DNA of 64,000 nucleotides from Halomicrobium katesii DSM 19301. GTDB taxonomy: Archaea > Halobacteriota > Halobacteria > Halobacteriales > Haloarculaceae. Location of the stretch: assembly GCF_000379085.1 (NCBI RefSeq), contig NZ_KB905378.1:2543512-2607511 (forward strand), read 5' to 3'. The position numbers and the translations under genes were made by a program. Shown here piece after piece: positions 1 to 8,182 of this stretch; within the stretch, counting starts at the first letter, position 1; each line of letters starts with the position of its first letter. The notes under the pieces were generated by a model. That model was not told the DNA's origin. It did no database searches and saw nothing but the letters and a program-made list of their open reading frames with translations.

Positions 1-80
1 TCTATCTCTTCGGGAAGCCTCGTTTGTTCTTCAGTATCAAGCCCGCTGTCAAGCTCGAAATCCCATTTGTCGTTGCTCAT
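1..80 (-). CDS. Start of a gene downstream of the siderophore-binding protein (cut by window edge)
   Basis: A reading frame starts with ATG at 80 on the minus strand and runs off the window; only 26 codons are visible (MSNDKWDFELD..., very acidic). It lies 7 bases after the stop of the siderophore-binding lipoprotein, so it is probably the next gene of the same iron-regulated transcript. The visible part has no membrane segment and does not resemble the start of the permease at 59.4 kb. Its function cannot be told from this fragment. Confidence 0.5.
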   Translation of the reverse strand, partial: MSNDKWDFELDSGLDTEEQTRLPEEI

Positions 81-87
81 GTAGTAA

Positions 88-1326
88 CTACAGATTTCCG
101 TTGATAATGTCTGCCACCCGCTGGTGATCGAACAGATTCGCACCACCGAAGACATCGGGGTAAAGTTGCTGTGCAAGCCGCTCCGTCTGGAAGAGATGAG
201 TAATCGGGCCCTGCTCCTGTCCAGTCAGATAGATATCGTCGTTCTGGACTGCAGTCAGTTCACCCCCTGACGTGTCCTGTTGCATCGGCTCTCGGAACTG
301 CGTATTAAACTCCTCTTGAGTGACCGCGATATCCCACTGGACGACAATAATATCGGGATCGTCCCGGAGCAGTGCCTCGTAGTCGACGATGGGATTTTGT
401 GTTGTCTGGTCGACACTCGGCATCCCATCTCTTACATCGAGAGAGCGGAACTGCTTCGTTTCGAGTCCTTCGAGTGTGGGGTCCCGTAGCTGGAACTCAC
501 CTTTCGTCGGATTGCTACCACCGGCGAATACTCCTACCGCCTTCGCCTCAATGTCCGTTCCGATACGCTCGTCGATCCGGGTCTGCATCTCGTCGTGGAC
601 TGCCTGGAACGCTTCAAACCGCTCGACTCGCTGGAATACCTGTGCGGTCTTCTCGAAGTCCGTGTACAGATCATAAAAGGCGTACTCGCCCCACGCGTCA
701 TTACGACGGTAGGGGTGTCGGTTCGAGTTGCCAATGAACGGTCCGATCTCTAGGAGATCCTGCACATCTTCCTCGTCCAACCTCCGGCGAAGGTGGTTGG
801 GATCCATCAGATGGACATCCGCATCAATAGCGTAGTACACTTCTTTGAGAGGCGCGGGCGGACCGGAGCCGGTGTTAGTTACGGGCTCCCGGTCGCCAAC
901 CTGAACATCGACGCCGGAAAGCGTGTTCCAGTATTCATCGGCGTAGCCCTCGATGTCTTTCGGCTCCCCGATTCCAGCGAGGTCGTCGTACGCTCCGAGT
1001 GCCACACTCATATCGATGTACTTTAGATTGGGCGAGACCACCGTCTCCGGAGGTGATTCGAACGTCACACAACCTGCTGGTTCCGTACAAACCTCGTAGA
1101 CCGTCGAAGTTTCCGTCTCTGTCTCGGTCGAGTCGTCGTTCTCGGTCGAGTCGTCGTTCTCGGTCGAGTCGTCGTTCTCGGTCGAGTCGTCGTTCTCGGT
1201 CGACGTCGACCCGGAGTCGGACTGACCCGTACAGCCGGCGAGCAGTCCGCCGCCGACAATCGCCCCGCTATACTTGATATAGTCACGCCGCGTCGGTGCC
1301 TCATGTGCCGCGTCGTCTCTCGACAT
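88..1326 (-). CDS. Iron-siderophore ABC transporter substrate-binding lipoprotein (FecB/FepB-like)
   Basis: This 412-residue exported protein should capture ferric siderophore outside the cell and deliver it to an ABC permease. The N-terminus has a twin-arginine motif (TRRDYIKYSGA, residues 12-22), a short hydrophobic stretch and a lipobox with Cys32. A low-complexity STENDD linker of about 35 residues follows, then a periplasmic-binding-protein fold with YEALLRDDPDIIVV in the middle. The ATG at 1326 lies 5 bases after an iron box, fitting a near-leaderless iron-repressed transcript. The C-terminal third aligns clearly with the pseudogene at 61.9-62.4 kb (shared features: DYE-LL-DPD-I, LTAVQ/VTAVQ, QQ-YP and a final DIINGNL/DIINGDL), so the window holds two related systems. 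Confidence 0.93.
   Translation of the reverse strand: MSRDDAAHEAPTRRDYIKYSGAIVGGGLLAGCTGQSDSGSTSTENDDSTENDDSTENDDSTENDDSTETETETSTVYEVCTEPAGCVTFESPPETVVSPNLKYIDMSVALGAYDDLAGIGEPKDIEGYADEYWNTLSGVDVQVGDREPVTNTGSGPPAPLKEVYYAIDADVHLMDPNHLRRRLDEEDVQDLLEIGPFIGNSNRHPYRRNDAWGEYAFYDLYTDFEKTAQVFQRVERFEAFQAVHDEMQTRIDERIGTDIEAKAVGVFAGGSNPTKGEFQLRDPTLEGLETKQFRSLDVRDGMPSVDQTTQNPIVDYEALLRDDPDIIVVQWDIAVTQEEFNTQFREPMQQDTSGGELTAVQNDDIYLTGQEQGPITHLFQTERLAQQLYPDVFGGANLFDHQRVADIINGNL
1123..1194 (-). repeat. Four perfect 18-bp tandem units encoding the STENDD linker
   Basis: The unit, ctcggtcgagtcgtcgtt on the plus strand, occurs four times head to tail and then begins a fifth partial copy. Each unit encodes six residues (STENDD), so copy-number change keeps the frame. 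It forms the flexible acidic spacer between the lipid-anchored cysteine and the binding domain. Such spacers commonly vary in length between strains by slippage. Confidence 0.9.
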
Positions 1327-1331
1327 GTATT

Positions 1332-1381
1332 TTAGGCTCGCCTAAATAGACAAAAACCCTTCGAACTTTAGGCCAGCCTAA
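1332..1381. promoter_or_regulatory. Pair of palindromic iron boxes (DtxR/SirR-type operators)
   Basis: Two 14-bp near-palindromes, ttaggctcgcctaa at 1332-1345 and ttaggccagcctaa at 1368-1381, match the TTAGGCNNGCCTAA form bound by DtxR-family iron repressors such as haloarchaeal SirR/Idr. Their starts are exactly 36 bp apart. The proximal box ends 5 bases before the binding-protein ATG at 1326 and would cover the transcription start; the distal box ends 8 bases from the HEAT pseudogene stop at 1390. The same pair with the same spacing recurs at 59297-59346. The repressor itself is not in the window. Confidence 0.85.
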
Positions 1382-1389
1382 TCCGTCGG

Positions 1390-2393
1390 TCACCGCGGTG
1401 CGTCACGTCGCGGACACATCGGTGGCCCGCCTTCTGGAGTTGCGAGTTCACATTGTGGGCATTCGCCGCCATCGGGCGTCGTCATCGCGTTGACGACCAC
1501 CTCGGTTCTGATTCGTATTGAGTCGGGCGTCCCCACACCATCAGTTATTTCAACTGTTTGCTCCACCTGTGCGGCCCGGAAAAACCAGAGTCTGGAGCGG
1601 ACGAACTCGGCCGTCTTATCCTCGTCCCAATCGATCTCATCGGGCACGGTCACGCCCTCACCGTCGATGTCCTCCAGCAGCCCCAGCAACTCAGCGGCCC
1701 GGCCGCGAGTGTACGGGTTCTCGTTTACATCCGAGAGCCGGGCCACGAGGGCGTCGCGACCGTCCACAAGCTTCCCGGGGTGCTCACAGCCGACCGCTGC
1801 CAACGCCGTACAGAGGTGATACCGGACCAATTCTTCGTCCTCGTCAAGGTGATCAACCAAGACCCGATCTGATGTCGAAGCCGACTCTGGTCGCCCAACG
1901 CGACACACTCCAGCCTCCGCGAGTTTCTCTTTGACCTCCGTTTTGTCGAACGACAGCCCAATACGGAAGTCAGCGAGGATCTCCGGATCGCTGACCGCTT
2001 CCGGGTGGTCGTGGCCGACGTAGCCCAGCGCTTCCGCGCACCGCGCCCGGACGTAGTAGAACTCCCCGTCGTCGGCGAGCCGGTCAGCGGGCGTGTCAAC
2101 AGCTGGGCAGGCAATCTCGGGCTCGACCTCGGCGAGCCTGACGAACAATTTCGCGGTGGTCAGCCTGACGGCTCTGTCCTCCTCGATTAAGGACGTCGAA
2201 AGCGGGTCGATGAATTACTCGACGGAGCCGGACCGTTCTGTACAACGTCCCGAACTGCCCGCAACGCACGCTTGCGGGCCTCAGTCTCAGCCGTGGCGAG
2301 CCGGTCAAGATACGCCACGATCTCCTCTTTGGTCCCCTGCTCGAGGAGTTCGGGCAAGCGGTCGGGCGTTGGCGGCTGGTCCGGTTCAGTCAT
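1390..2393 (-). pseudogene. Frameshifted HEAT-repeat protein with C-terminal zinc ribbon
   Basis: Read across frames, this is one roughly 335-residue protein: MTEPDQPPTPDRLPELLEQG at the start (ATG at 2393), helical HEAT-like repeats, and a C-terminal CPQC...C zinc ribbon. The frame breaks near 2190-2215, where RALRAVRDVVQNGPAP ends and a frame reading FIDPLSTSLIEEDRAVRL takes over. A compensating pair of shifts near 1875-1925 scrambles about 20 residues: the displaced frame reads LECVALGDQSRLRHQIGS. The last zinc-ribbon cysteine is Arg (CPRRDAPR), whereas the remnant at 59.0-59.3 kb keeps CPRCGAPR. The gene lies directly upstream of the iron boxes. Three or more lesions argue for a decaying gene rather than a sequencing slip, although errors cannot be excluded. 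A C-terminal fragment of 252 residues remains open. Confidence 0.8.
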
Positions 2394-2552
2394 CAGGTCA
2401 GTTGGTGTGTGAGTGGCTTTCAGGACTAATTGCCTCAATCCGGTGGTTCCGCGCTGGATTGTGAAGTCCCTCGTGAGCAGTTCTATCGACAAATAACGTC
2501 CGTACAGACGAGACCACGGCCACTTCTATTCTGCCGATACAACCGAGAATCG

Positions 2553-2792
2553 ATGTCGGAGACGTTGGACCCGCTGTCGGACCGTACCTGCCGGATGACT
2601 CACGGGTACAAGACCGGAATCGAGCTCACACAGGCGCTACGTGATGGAGCTGACGGACAAACTGTCGCGGTAGAATCGGAGTCCGTTCACGTCGAATCAG
2701 GAGGTCACTCGATGCAGTTCCTGTACGTACCGTCGACGAGTCGTGAGGGGACGACCGTCTTCGCGACGAAGCTCCAGTCGCCCCGGAGGTAG
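2553..2792 (+). CDS. Small hypothetical protein (79 aa)
   Basis: ATG at 2553 opens a 79-residue frame beginning MSETLDPLSDRTCRMTHGYK and ending with a basic tail. No signal peptide, membrane segment, metal-binding motif or known family is visible. Its composition (ELTQALRDGADGQTVAVE) is typical of haloarchaeal coding DNA, which makes it more believable than the frames around it. It sits between a decaying HEAT gene and a transposase remnant, so its tail may read into scar sequence. Confidence 0.35.
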   Translation: MSETLDPLSDRTCRMTHGYKTGIELTQALRDGADGQTVAVESESVHVESGGHSMQFLYVPSTSREGTTVFATKLQSPRR

Positions 2793-2827
2793 CATAGTCG
2801 TTCTGCCGGCGCTGCAGTCGGCGCTGA

Positions 2828-3033
2828 CAAATCGAAAACGGGTACAAGAGCATCAAGAACGACTTCTTCGCGAAGACCTCGCCAAAAAACTACAGATTCA
2901 GGCTGTCTACTTCGTGTTTGCGGCCTTGCTCTACAACATCTCACGGCTCACCGACTTCCTGCTGAAAGCGGGTGTCGACGGAGATTTAACCCAAACACAG
3001 TCTATCCTCCGGAACTTATTCCTAAAGTGCTAA
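2828..3033 (+). pseudogene. C-terminal remnant of an IS4-type (ISH) transposase, frameshifted
   Basis: Translation gives QIENGYKSIKNDFFAKTSPKNYRFRL in one frame to about 2900. It then continues in the next frame as YFVFAALLYNISRLTDFLL before ending at 3033. The order of an EN-GYKSIK segment, a basic segment, and a hydrophobic FYFVFA-LLYN segment is typical of the end of IS4-family transposases in haloarchaea. The catalytic upstream part and the left terminal repeat are gone, so this is a scar and not a mobile element. Confidence 0.7.
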
Positions 3034-3557
3034 TTAGCTCGACATTGGCGATAAGTGTTGTTGAGTTGGTGGTTTGTAGAAATCCAAATGCAGAATCTGT
3101 GGTCGTTCGCACGCCCACTTCTGTATAGTGCTATGCAATTTATCAGTCCCACTGCGGTCACTTCCGATGGGCAGAAATGAAAGAACTTGATCATATATGG
3201 CGACCACAGACGAGAAACGATCGAAGACGCCAGCTCCAGAGTCACACTCGCGATCCGCTGCCGGACGGCAGCCGACGAGGACGGATCGAGCCGTCGAGAG
3301 ACCAGCGAGAGGCTCGTCCGCACCGACCGTCGTCGGTAGTGGCGTCGAGATCCGTCGCCACAGCCCGGCGCTTGGCGACGATCGACTGTCCGAAGGTGCG
3401 GAGATTGGCCGAAGCAACTGACAGCACCGAAAGCCCTGGGGGTGAAAGGCCGAGGTGCAGTTGGCAGATCTGTGCCGGCCTATCCGATCGACGGGAGGAT
3501 ATCCGGCACGGATCCGCCTTCCGAACTGCCGGTACATTCATTAGTCCGCCGCTTGTC
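3034..3557. other. 524 bp without a supported gene
   Basis: Several open frames cross this stretch on both strands, but they are rich in Arg, Ser and Pro in the manner of antisense or out-of-frame haloarchaeal DNA, and none shows a domain. The stretch after the transposase stop (3034-3180) is AT-richer than its surroundings. It lies between a transposase remnant and a palindromic element and probably holds eroded accessory DNA. Confidence 0.6.
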
Positions 3558-3637
3558 ATACTGCCGGCTGTAACTGTTTCAAGATATTCGCGACCTCGTG
3601 GTCGCGAAATTCTGTACAGACTTACAGCCGGCAGTAT
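3558..3637. repeat. Palindromic element family A, copy 1 (80 bp)
   Basis: A perfect 16-bp inverted repeat, atactgccggctgtaa and its complement, bounds exactly 80 bp. Inside is a second perfect 9-bp hairpin, ttcgcgacc/ggtcgcgaa, with a 4-base loop at 3587-3608. Two more 80-bp copies lie at 4192-4271 and 57578-57657. There is no coding capacity, so a MITE-like or REP-like non-autonomous element is the best description. On the minus strand the last base of a TGA overlaps its right end, as at other copies. Confidence 0.85.
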
Positions 3638-3724
3638 CAGTCGAACACTGATTTCGCGGGGGCCTCGCTCGAACGTCCGCCGGGAACGCTCGCTTCGATC
3701 GAGCCACGACACAACCCACCCACC

Positions 3725-4192
3725 ATGACGACAGACACCCCATCTCCGGAGATCGAACCGATCGTCGACTACGAGCGCCTCTCTGCGGACGATACAGTGC
3801 CGTATCACGAGCAGCGAGACGTCGTCGACCGGGCAGTCGTTGACCGGATGAGAGACCTCCCAGATCTCGCTTGCGTGGGCATCACGAACCCAGCGGGCGA
3901 GCTCCTCCTCCGACAGCAAACGGACACCTGCTCGTGGAAGATCCCCGTCGAGAGCGTGACACCGGACGAGGCGTTCACGACTGCGATCGAAGGCGTCTGG
4001 CAGATCACCGTCGAAACGGACGACGGCGAACGGACCGCGGGGATTCGTCACCTTCGGCGGCGTCCCCGTGTCGAGAGCGTACGATCTCACCGGCGTGGAA
4101 CCGGCAGGCGAATCGGTCCACGCAGCCGAGTGGTTCGACGAACTGCCCGCGATGCCGACGCGATTCCGGGGACAGGCGTATTTCTGGACTGA
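3725..4192 (+). pseudogene. Degenerate NUDIX-like protein, frameshifted
   Basis: The first frame starts with ATG at 3725 and encodes about 105 sensible residues, including ACVGITNPAGELLLRQQTDT, CSWKIP and a helix that replaces a NUDIX box. Near 4040 it turns into Arg-rich nonsense. The next frame continues sensibly as FVTFGGVPVSRAYDLTGVEP and then AAEWFDELP. The layout resembles haloarchaeal NUDIX-family proteins, but the consensus GX5EX7REUXEEXGU is not preserved, so even the intact ancestor may have been non-catalytic. The shifted frame stops at a TGA (4190-4192) whose last base begins palindromic element A2. Confidence 0.6.
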
Positions 4193-4271
4193 TACTTCCG
4201 GCTGTCACTGTTTCGAGAGAGTCGCGACCACGGGGTCCCAACGGTCTGTACAGACGGACAGCCGGCAGTAT
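4192..4271. repeat. Palindromic element family A, copy 2 (80 bp)
   Basis: The same 80-bp length as copy 1, with ends atacttccggctgtca and ggacagccggcagtat. The arms carry two mismatches and the internal gtcgcgacc hairpin has decayed (cacggggtccc), so this copy is older than copies 1 and 3. Its first base is the final A of a TGA stop codon. The two copies flank the NUDIX-like pseudogene. Confidence 0.8.
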
Positions 4272-4763
4272 GGTGGCGGCGTCGAATCGAGTCAGTCATT
4301 CATGGACTGCTCCTGCGGCTGTAACTTTGTAAACGACTGGAGGCCACAGGGCTGGAAATAGCTAACCACGGTGACAGTCGGTCGTGTGACGGACCGGCTG
4401 TCGAGTGTCGCCACGACCGGCGGCCGTCCGATAGGATCTTTCTATCCGATCGTCGCTCGTTCGAGCACAGAGATCTCTCGAAGTCGTGCGCGATCAGCTC
4501 CATGCCAGAGTCTCGTCCGATGCAGCGAGTCGTGCAAGAGCGCCTGCGTCGCAGAGCGTACCCACGGTCGCGGTGTTCCGACACGGCGACAGTCGGCACC
4601 GTCCACAGCGAGCGGCCGCTGCTGACCAGATCGATTGGCGTCGTCGGCGATTTGTGTCGCTGCTGTAGAAACAATACTTATTTGTGAACATAATCTTCAG
4701 TGCTATCTGAGCATAGATACACAAATAAAGTATTAGTTGCCGGCCGCTACGGGACATTATCTC
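4272..4763. other. 492 bp without a supported gene
   Basis: No frame here has a recognisable domain or convincing haloarchaeal composition. The last 100 bases (about 4665-4763) are AT-rich, which suits a promoter for the DNA-binding protein/recombinase pair to the right. Confidence 0.6.
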
Positions 4764-4787
4764 CACAGATAAAGGTCTTTATCTGTG
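4764..4787. promoter_or_regulatory. Perfect 24-bp palindrome, likely operator or recombinase site
   Basis: The arms cacagataaag and ctttatctgtg are perfect 11-bp complements separated by two bases. The palindrome lies 44 bases before the preferred ATG at 4831 of a ribbon-helix-helix-like protein. A dimeric DNA-binding protein reading this site to control its own gene is the simplest idea. An accessory site for the adjacent recombinase is the alternative. Confidence 0.6.
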
Positions 4788-4830
4788 TGAGTGAGTTAGA
4801 TTGATGTGGCTGGGAAGTGACGAGATCGGT

Positions 4831-5247
4831 ATGGCACGTAACGGCGGCGTCGACACCTCCCGAGCGAGGATTCAGTCCTACGTTCCGACCTATCAGAAAC
4901 AGGAGTGGCAGGCACACGCCGACGAACTCGACATGAGCCTCAGCGAGTTCGTCAGATCGATGGTACAGGCCGGGAGACGTGGTTTTACTGCTGACCCGTC
5001 TTCGATCGAACCGTCGACAGTAGCTGAAGGCGGTGAAGGGGAACAATCGGACGCTGACCCCCAGGGTCAGCGTCTGGAAGACCGGGTTCTCTCGACCCTC
5101 GCCGACGGCGACAGCTACGAGTGGGACGAGCTGGTCGCGGCAGTGACCGACGACATCGAAGCGCAACTGGACGAGACGCTACAGGATCTCCAGGCGCGCA
5201 ACGAGATCAGATACAGCGGGCGAGAGGGAGGGTACGTCAAGAAATGA
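4831..5247 (+). CDS. DUF5805-like small DNA-binding protein upstream of a recombinase
   Basis: A 138-residue protein whose N-terminal 50 residues (ARIQSYVPTYQKQEWQAHAD then MSLSEFVRSMVQAGRR) have the beta-strand/helix/helix pattern of ribbon-helix-helix regulators: a short strand, then SLSEFVR as the second helix. The C-terminal half is a small winged-helix-like segment ending EIRYSGREGGYVKK. It resembles the haloarchaeal DUF5805 family, found next to XerC-like integrases. The gene overlaps the recombinase start by four bases (ATGA), implying translational coupling. TTG at 4801 and ATG at 4804 are alternative starts; ATG 4831 is chosen because the family-like sequence starts there. It probably regulates or assists the recombinase. 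Confidence 0.72.
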   Translation: MARNGGVDTSRARIQSYVPTYQKQEWQAHADELDMSLSEFVRSMVQAGRRGFTADPSSIEPSTVAEGGEGEQSDADPQGQRLEDRVLSTLADGDSYEWDELVAAVTDDIEAQLDETLQDLQARNEIRYSGREGGYVKK

Positions 5248-6281
5248 GCTCCGACACCGATGCCGTCGACGCGGGCGAGGACCCGGTTGGCTACTTTCTG
5301 GACGATATGACCTACCACGGAAAGACGGATCGAACGCGGGAGTACTACGAGCGCGTGCTCCGGGAGTTCGAGTCCTTCCTCGACAGCGGAGCCCGGCCGG
5401 TCGGACTGGCCGAAGCGACCCACCGAGACTGTATGGCGTACGTCCACGGGCTCAGAGACGAGCAGAGTGACTCGACCGTCGCGACGTACGCCTCATACTT
5501 GCATCGGTTCTACGCGTACATGAATCAAGTCGGAACCTTCGAGGACAATCCGATGGCGCTGGTAATGGAGGAGATGGACGAGACGATCGACACCGACCCC
5601 CAGCGCCGAGAGATCCCCATCCCGGCGATGCGGTCGTTCGTCCGGGACATCGGCCATCCCCTGGAGCGAGCGGTCGTCGTGACGCTGTTGAAGACCGGGA
5701 TGCGTGCGGGCGAGCTCTGTAATCTCGACGTTCGTGACCTACATCTGTCGGAGTGTGCGGTCACGGCGGGGACTGCGATTCGGCCACAGCTCGAAGAGCG
5801 CCCCGACTCGCTGTTCGTCTCGGCCGAGCCGGCGCGTGGTGCGGTCGTCAACGGCGAAGAGCGGACGGCCTCGAACAAGCGAAAACGGGACACGACGGTC
5901 CCCGTCGACGCGGAGCTGGGCGACGTACTCGAACGGTGGCTGGCCGTCCGCCCAGATCCGAGATCGACCGCAGAGCCGCTGTTCACGTCGACGAGCGGGG
6001 ATTGGGGGAAGCGACTCACGCCGGACATGGTCCACCACGTCGTCGAACGCCGCGCACGCGACCGGGGCTGGTACCAGGACGGCGGCGACGCGGCCCAGAA
6101 CGTGACGCCGCACTACTTCAGGCACTTCTTCACGACACACCTCCGAGATCGAACTGGTGATCGCGGGATCGTGAAGTATCTGCGCGGCGACGTGGCCCAG
6201 GACGTGATCGACACGTACACCCACGAGTGGGGCGACCGCGTTCGCACCGTCTACGACGAGCACGTGTACAATATCTGTTAG
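5244..6281 (+). CDS. XerC/D-like tyrosine recombinase (integrase)
   Basis: A 345-residue site-specific recombinase. The N-terminal SAM-like core-binding domain (about residues 12-110) includes KTDRTREYYERVLREFESFL. The catalytic domain shows the first arginine in LLKTGMRAGELCNL (Arg154), a basic KRKRDTTVPVD strand (about 212-222), HYFR (His290, Arg293) and the nucleophile in DTYTH (Tyr325). The usual LGH histidine motif reads YLRGDVAQD, so that position lacks His. The ATG at 5244 overlaps the upstream stop. No tRNA or direct-repeat attachment site was found nearby, so whether it is a chromosomal resolvase or a relic of an integrated element is open. The scarred DNA to its left favours the latter. 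Confidence 0.88.
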   Translation: MSSDTDAVDAGEDPVGYFLDDMTYHGKTDRTREYYERVLREFESFLDSGARPVGLAEATHRDCMAYVHGLRDEQSDSTVATYASYLHRFYAYMNQVGTFEDNPMALVMEEMDETIDTDPQRREIPIPAMRSFVRDIGHPLERAVVVTLLKTGMRAGELCNLDVRDLHLSECAVTAGTAIRPQLEERPDSLFVSAEPARGAVVNGEERTASNKRKRDTTVPVDAELGDVLERWLAVRPDPRSTAEPLFTSTSGDWGKRLTPDMVHHVVERRARDRGWYQDGGDAAQNVTPHYFRHFFTTHLRDRTGDRGIVKYLRGDVAQDVIDTYTHEWGDRVRTVYDEHVYNIC

Positions 6282-6511
6282 CACTTGACACTGTTTTGTC
6301 GGCGACCCGACGGCAGCTTGCAGACACGTGAATTATATTTCGCTATATCAATGTATCGGCGCTTTCCGATGAGATGATCAAATCCCACTCGCGTACATCA
6401 CCGTTTTCGACTACTCCACTGCACTGAATCGTGACAACACGAATCCTCTTCTCGGCAAGGAGACCGAGGTCCGAGCCACCACAATCTTCATGTAAATCGG
6501 GAAAATACAAT

Positions 6512-6661
6512 ATGGTGGAGATGGCTCAAAGTACCCTCGGTCGACTCTGGAACCGTCTCGTAAGCCGCTACGAGCAGGACGAAGAGTCCTGCTGTGGGAC
6601 AAGCATCGAAGAAACACGATCTACCTCGCCAGGATCCGAATCAGAGGATTGCTGCGAGTGA
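6512..6661 (+). CDS. Small cysteine-rich protein heading the arsenic module (about 49 aa)
   Basis: This 49-residue protein (46 if ATG 6521 is used) ends in two cysteine pairs, EESCCGTS and EDCCE, and starts with an amphipathic helix (STLGRLWNRLVSRY). The paired cysteines could bind arsenite or another thiophilic metal, matching the CC pairs in the N-terminus of the ArsM protein downstream. It lies 21 bases upstream of arsR in the same direction. Function is inferred only from cysteines and context. Confidence 0.55.
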   Translation: MVEMAQSTLGRLWNRLVSRYEQDEESCCGTSIEETRSTSPGSESEDCCE

Positions 6662-6682
6662 TTCAAACCGGGAAATGAAAAT

Positions 6683-7066
6683 ATGTCTGATGCAGATCCG
6701 TCACACGACGAGGCCTATAGCGCACTTGAACGGTTGTACGACGACCCGGAAGAACGGATCGCCGCCTTACGGGATGTTCGGCAATCCGAACAAGATGTCG
6801 CCGGTCAGGAGACGGTGTTCAAGGCCCTTGGGAATGAAGATCGCATCCGCGTTCTCAGCGCACTCCGGGAATCAGAGTGCTGTGGATGTGAGTTACAGAT
6901 CGTGCTCGACGCCCCCCAATCCACCGTCGCTACCCACCTCCGGAAGCTGAGAGAGGCCGGGCTGGTCAAATCCCGCAAAAGGGGCAAGTGGAGCTACTAC
7001 CGCATCGCCGACACCGCGGTCTTCGATCTGCTCGACCTCGCTCAGGCCGTTCAGGGGGACGATTGA
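6683..7066 (+). CDS. arsR: ArsR-family metalloid-responsive repressor
   Basis: A 127-residue winged-helix repressor. After a 45-residue leader rich in acidic residues comes the ArsR core: VFKALGNEDRIRVLSALRESECCGCEL, with Cys66, Cys67 and Cys69 at the start of the DNA-binding region, where arsenite-sensing cysteines lie in classical ArsR (ELCVCDL motif). The recognition helix follows (PQSTVATHLRKLREAGLV), then the beta wing KRGKWSYYRI. It should repress this operon until arsenite binds the cysteines. It is separated from the permease by one base. Confidence 0.9.
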   Translation: MSDADPSHDEAYSALERLYDDPEERIAALRDVRQSEQDVAGQETVFKALGNEDRIRVLSALRESECCGCELQIVLDAPQSTVATHLRKLREAGLVKSRKRGKWSYYRIADTAVFDLLDLAQAVQGDD

Positions 7067-7067
7067 G

Positions 7068-8024
7068 ATGCTCACACCGAGCCTTACCAACGCGCTCCTG
7101 GACTCGTGGAACTACTTCCTCCACCTCGCGTTCCTTCTCGTCCCGTTGTTCATCGGGGCGTCGTTCCTCGTCGGATTAGCACAGGAGTATCTCCCGCCGG
7201 AAAAAGTCGAGCGGAAACTCCGCGGCCACGATGAAGGCACCGGTAACGTCGCTGCCGCCGGACTGGGCGCGGTGACGCCGTTCTGCTCGTGCTCGACCGT
7301 CCCTGTCTTAGCCGGATTGCTTCGGGCGGGTGCGCCGCTCGGACTGGCCTTCTCGTTCCTCCTCGCTTCGCCACTCGTCAACGAGATCGCCGTACTGTTG
7401 TTAATCGGGCTGTTCGGAATCGAAGTAACCGTCTGGTACGTCCTCATAACGTTTCTCGCAGCCGTTCTCGGCGGAATCGTTATCGGTCGGCTGGGCTTGG
7501 CCGACCACGTCAAGGAAGTCCACATTACGGATAGTACAGGTCAGACCGTCGCAGACGGCGGAACAGTCGACTGCTGTGCCGGCGGAGCGGCGAATACGGA
7601 GCAAACGCACCGGCAGCATTTCGAATCGGCCGCGCGTGAAGCGTGGTCGTTCTTCGTCGATACCCTTCCATATCTTGTCCTCGGGATGGTTCTCGGAGCA
7701 TTAATTCACGGCGTCGTCCCCGTCGAGATAGTTCGAACCGTGCTCGGTCCGGAGAACCCGCTCTCCGTGCCACTGGCCGCACTCGTCGGGGCTCCGGTCT
7801 ACGTCAGCCTCAGTGGAATGCTCCCCATCGCGGCCTCCCTCAGCGAACAGGGAATCGCCGTTGGAACTGTGCTCGCGTTCGTCATCGGTGGAGCCGGTGT
7901 GAGTATACCGAACCTGATTCTCCTGAACAAGCTGTTCAAGCGCCGACTATTGCTCGTCTACGCTGGAACCGTCGTCACAATCGGTGTTGTCGTCGGTGTC
8001 GTGTTCAACTTCCTCATCGTCTGA
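7068..8024 (+). CDS. ArsP-like (UPF0718/DUF318) metalloid permease
   Basis: A 318-residue membrane protein with about eight hydrophobic segments in two halves. The first half carries the family motif TPFCSCSTVPV (Cys73, Cys75), the second SLSGMLPI with GGAGVSIPNL. The halves are joined by a cytoplasmic loop with a further Cys pair (Cys169, Cys170) and His residues. ArsP proteins export trivalent organoarsenicals such as methylarsenite; related SO_0444-type proteins are proposed to move Cu or Zn. Because an ArsM-like methyltransferase lies downstream, export of methylated arsenic is the more likely role. It is co-transcribed with arsR. Confidence 0.82.
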   Translation: MLTPSLTNALLDSWNYFLHLAFLLVPLFIGASFLVGLAQEYLPPEKVERKLRGHDEGTGNVAAAGLGAVTPFCSCSTVPVLAGLLRAGAPLGLAFSFLLASPLVNEIAVLLLIGLFGIEVTVWYVLITFLAAVLGGIVIGRLGLADHVKEVHITDSTGQTVADGGTVDCCAGGAANTEQTHRQHFESAAREAWSFFVDTLPYLVLGMVLGALIHGVVPVEIVRTVLGPENPLSVPLAALVGAPVYVSLSGMLPIAASLSEQGIAVGTVLAFVIGGAGVSIPNLILLNKLFKRRLLLVYAGTVVTIGVVVGVVFNFLIV

Positions 8025-8032
8025 TCCCCGAA

Positions 8033-8182
8033 ATGAGACACCAACACACAGACCTGCCAGTGACGGTGAACCGCTCGTTAGATCGCCAGTTGGCGCTTGG
8101 GCCATCGAACCGACAGTCGACACAACTCCCGAGCAGCGGATTCGAAAAACCCGACACGGACCATACAAACAACGATGACTGA
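8033..8182 (+). CDS. Possible 49-aa ORF between permease and methyltransferase
   Basis: ATG at 8033 opens 49 codons (MRHQHTDLPVTVNRSLDRQL...) that end inside the start of the methyltransferase gene, overlapping it by 8 bases. No domain is visible and the composition is basic, unlike its neighbours. It may be only leader sequence, but its position would couple translation of the methyltransferase to upstream ribosomes. Confidence 0.2.
   Translation: MRHQHTDLPVTVNRSLDRQLALGPSNRQSTQLPSSGFEKPDTDHTNNDD

Noticed and set aside
2096-2308. A separate small gene within the HEAT pseudogene region
   Set aside because: The frame merely overlaps the decayed HEAT gene, which explains it better by continuing helical sequence across frameshifts.
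5244-6511. An attachment site or tRNA next to the recombinase
   Set aside because: No tRNA fold or T-loop motif and no matching direct repeats flanking the gene were seen on reading.
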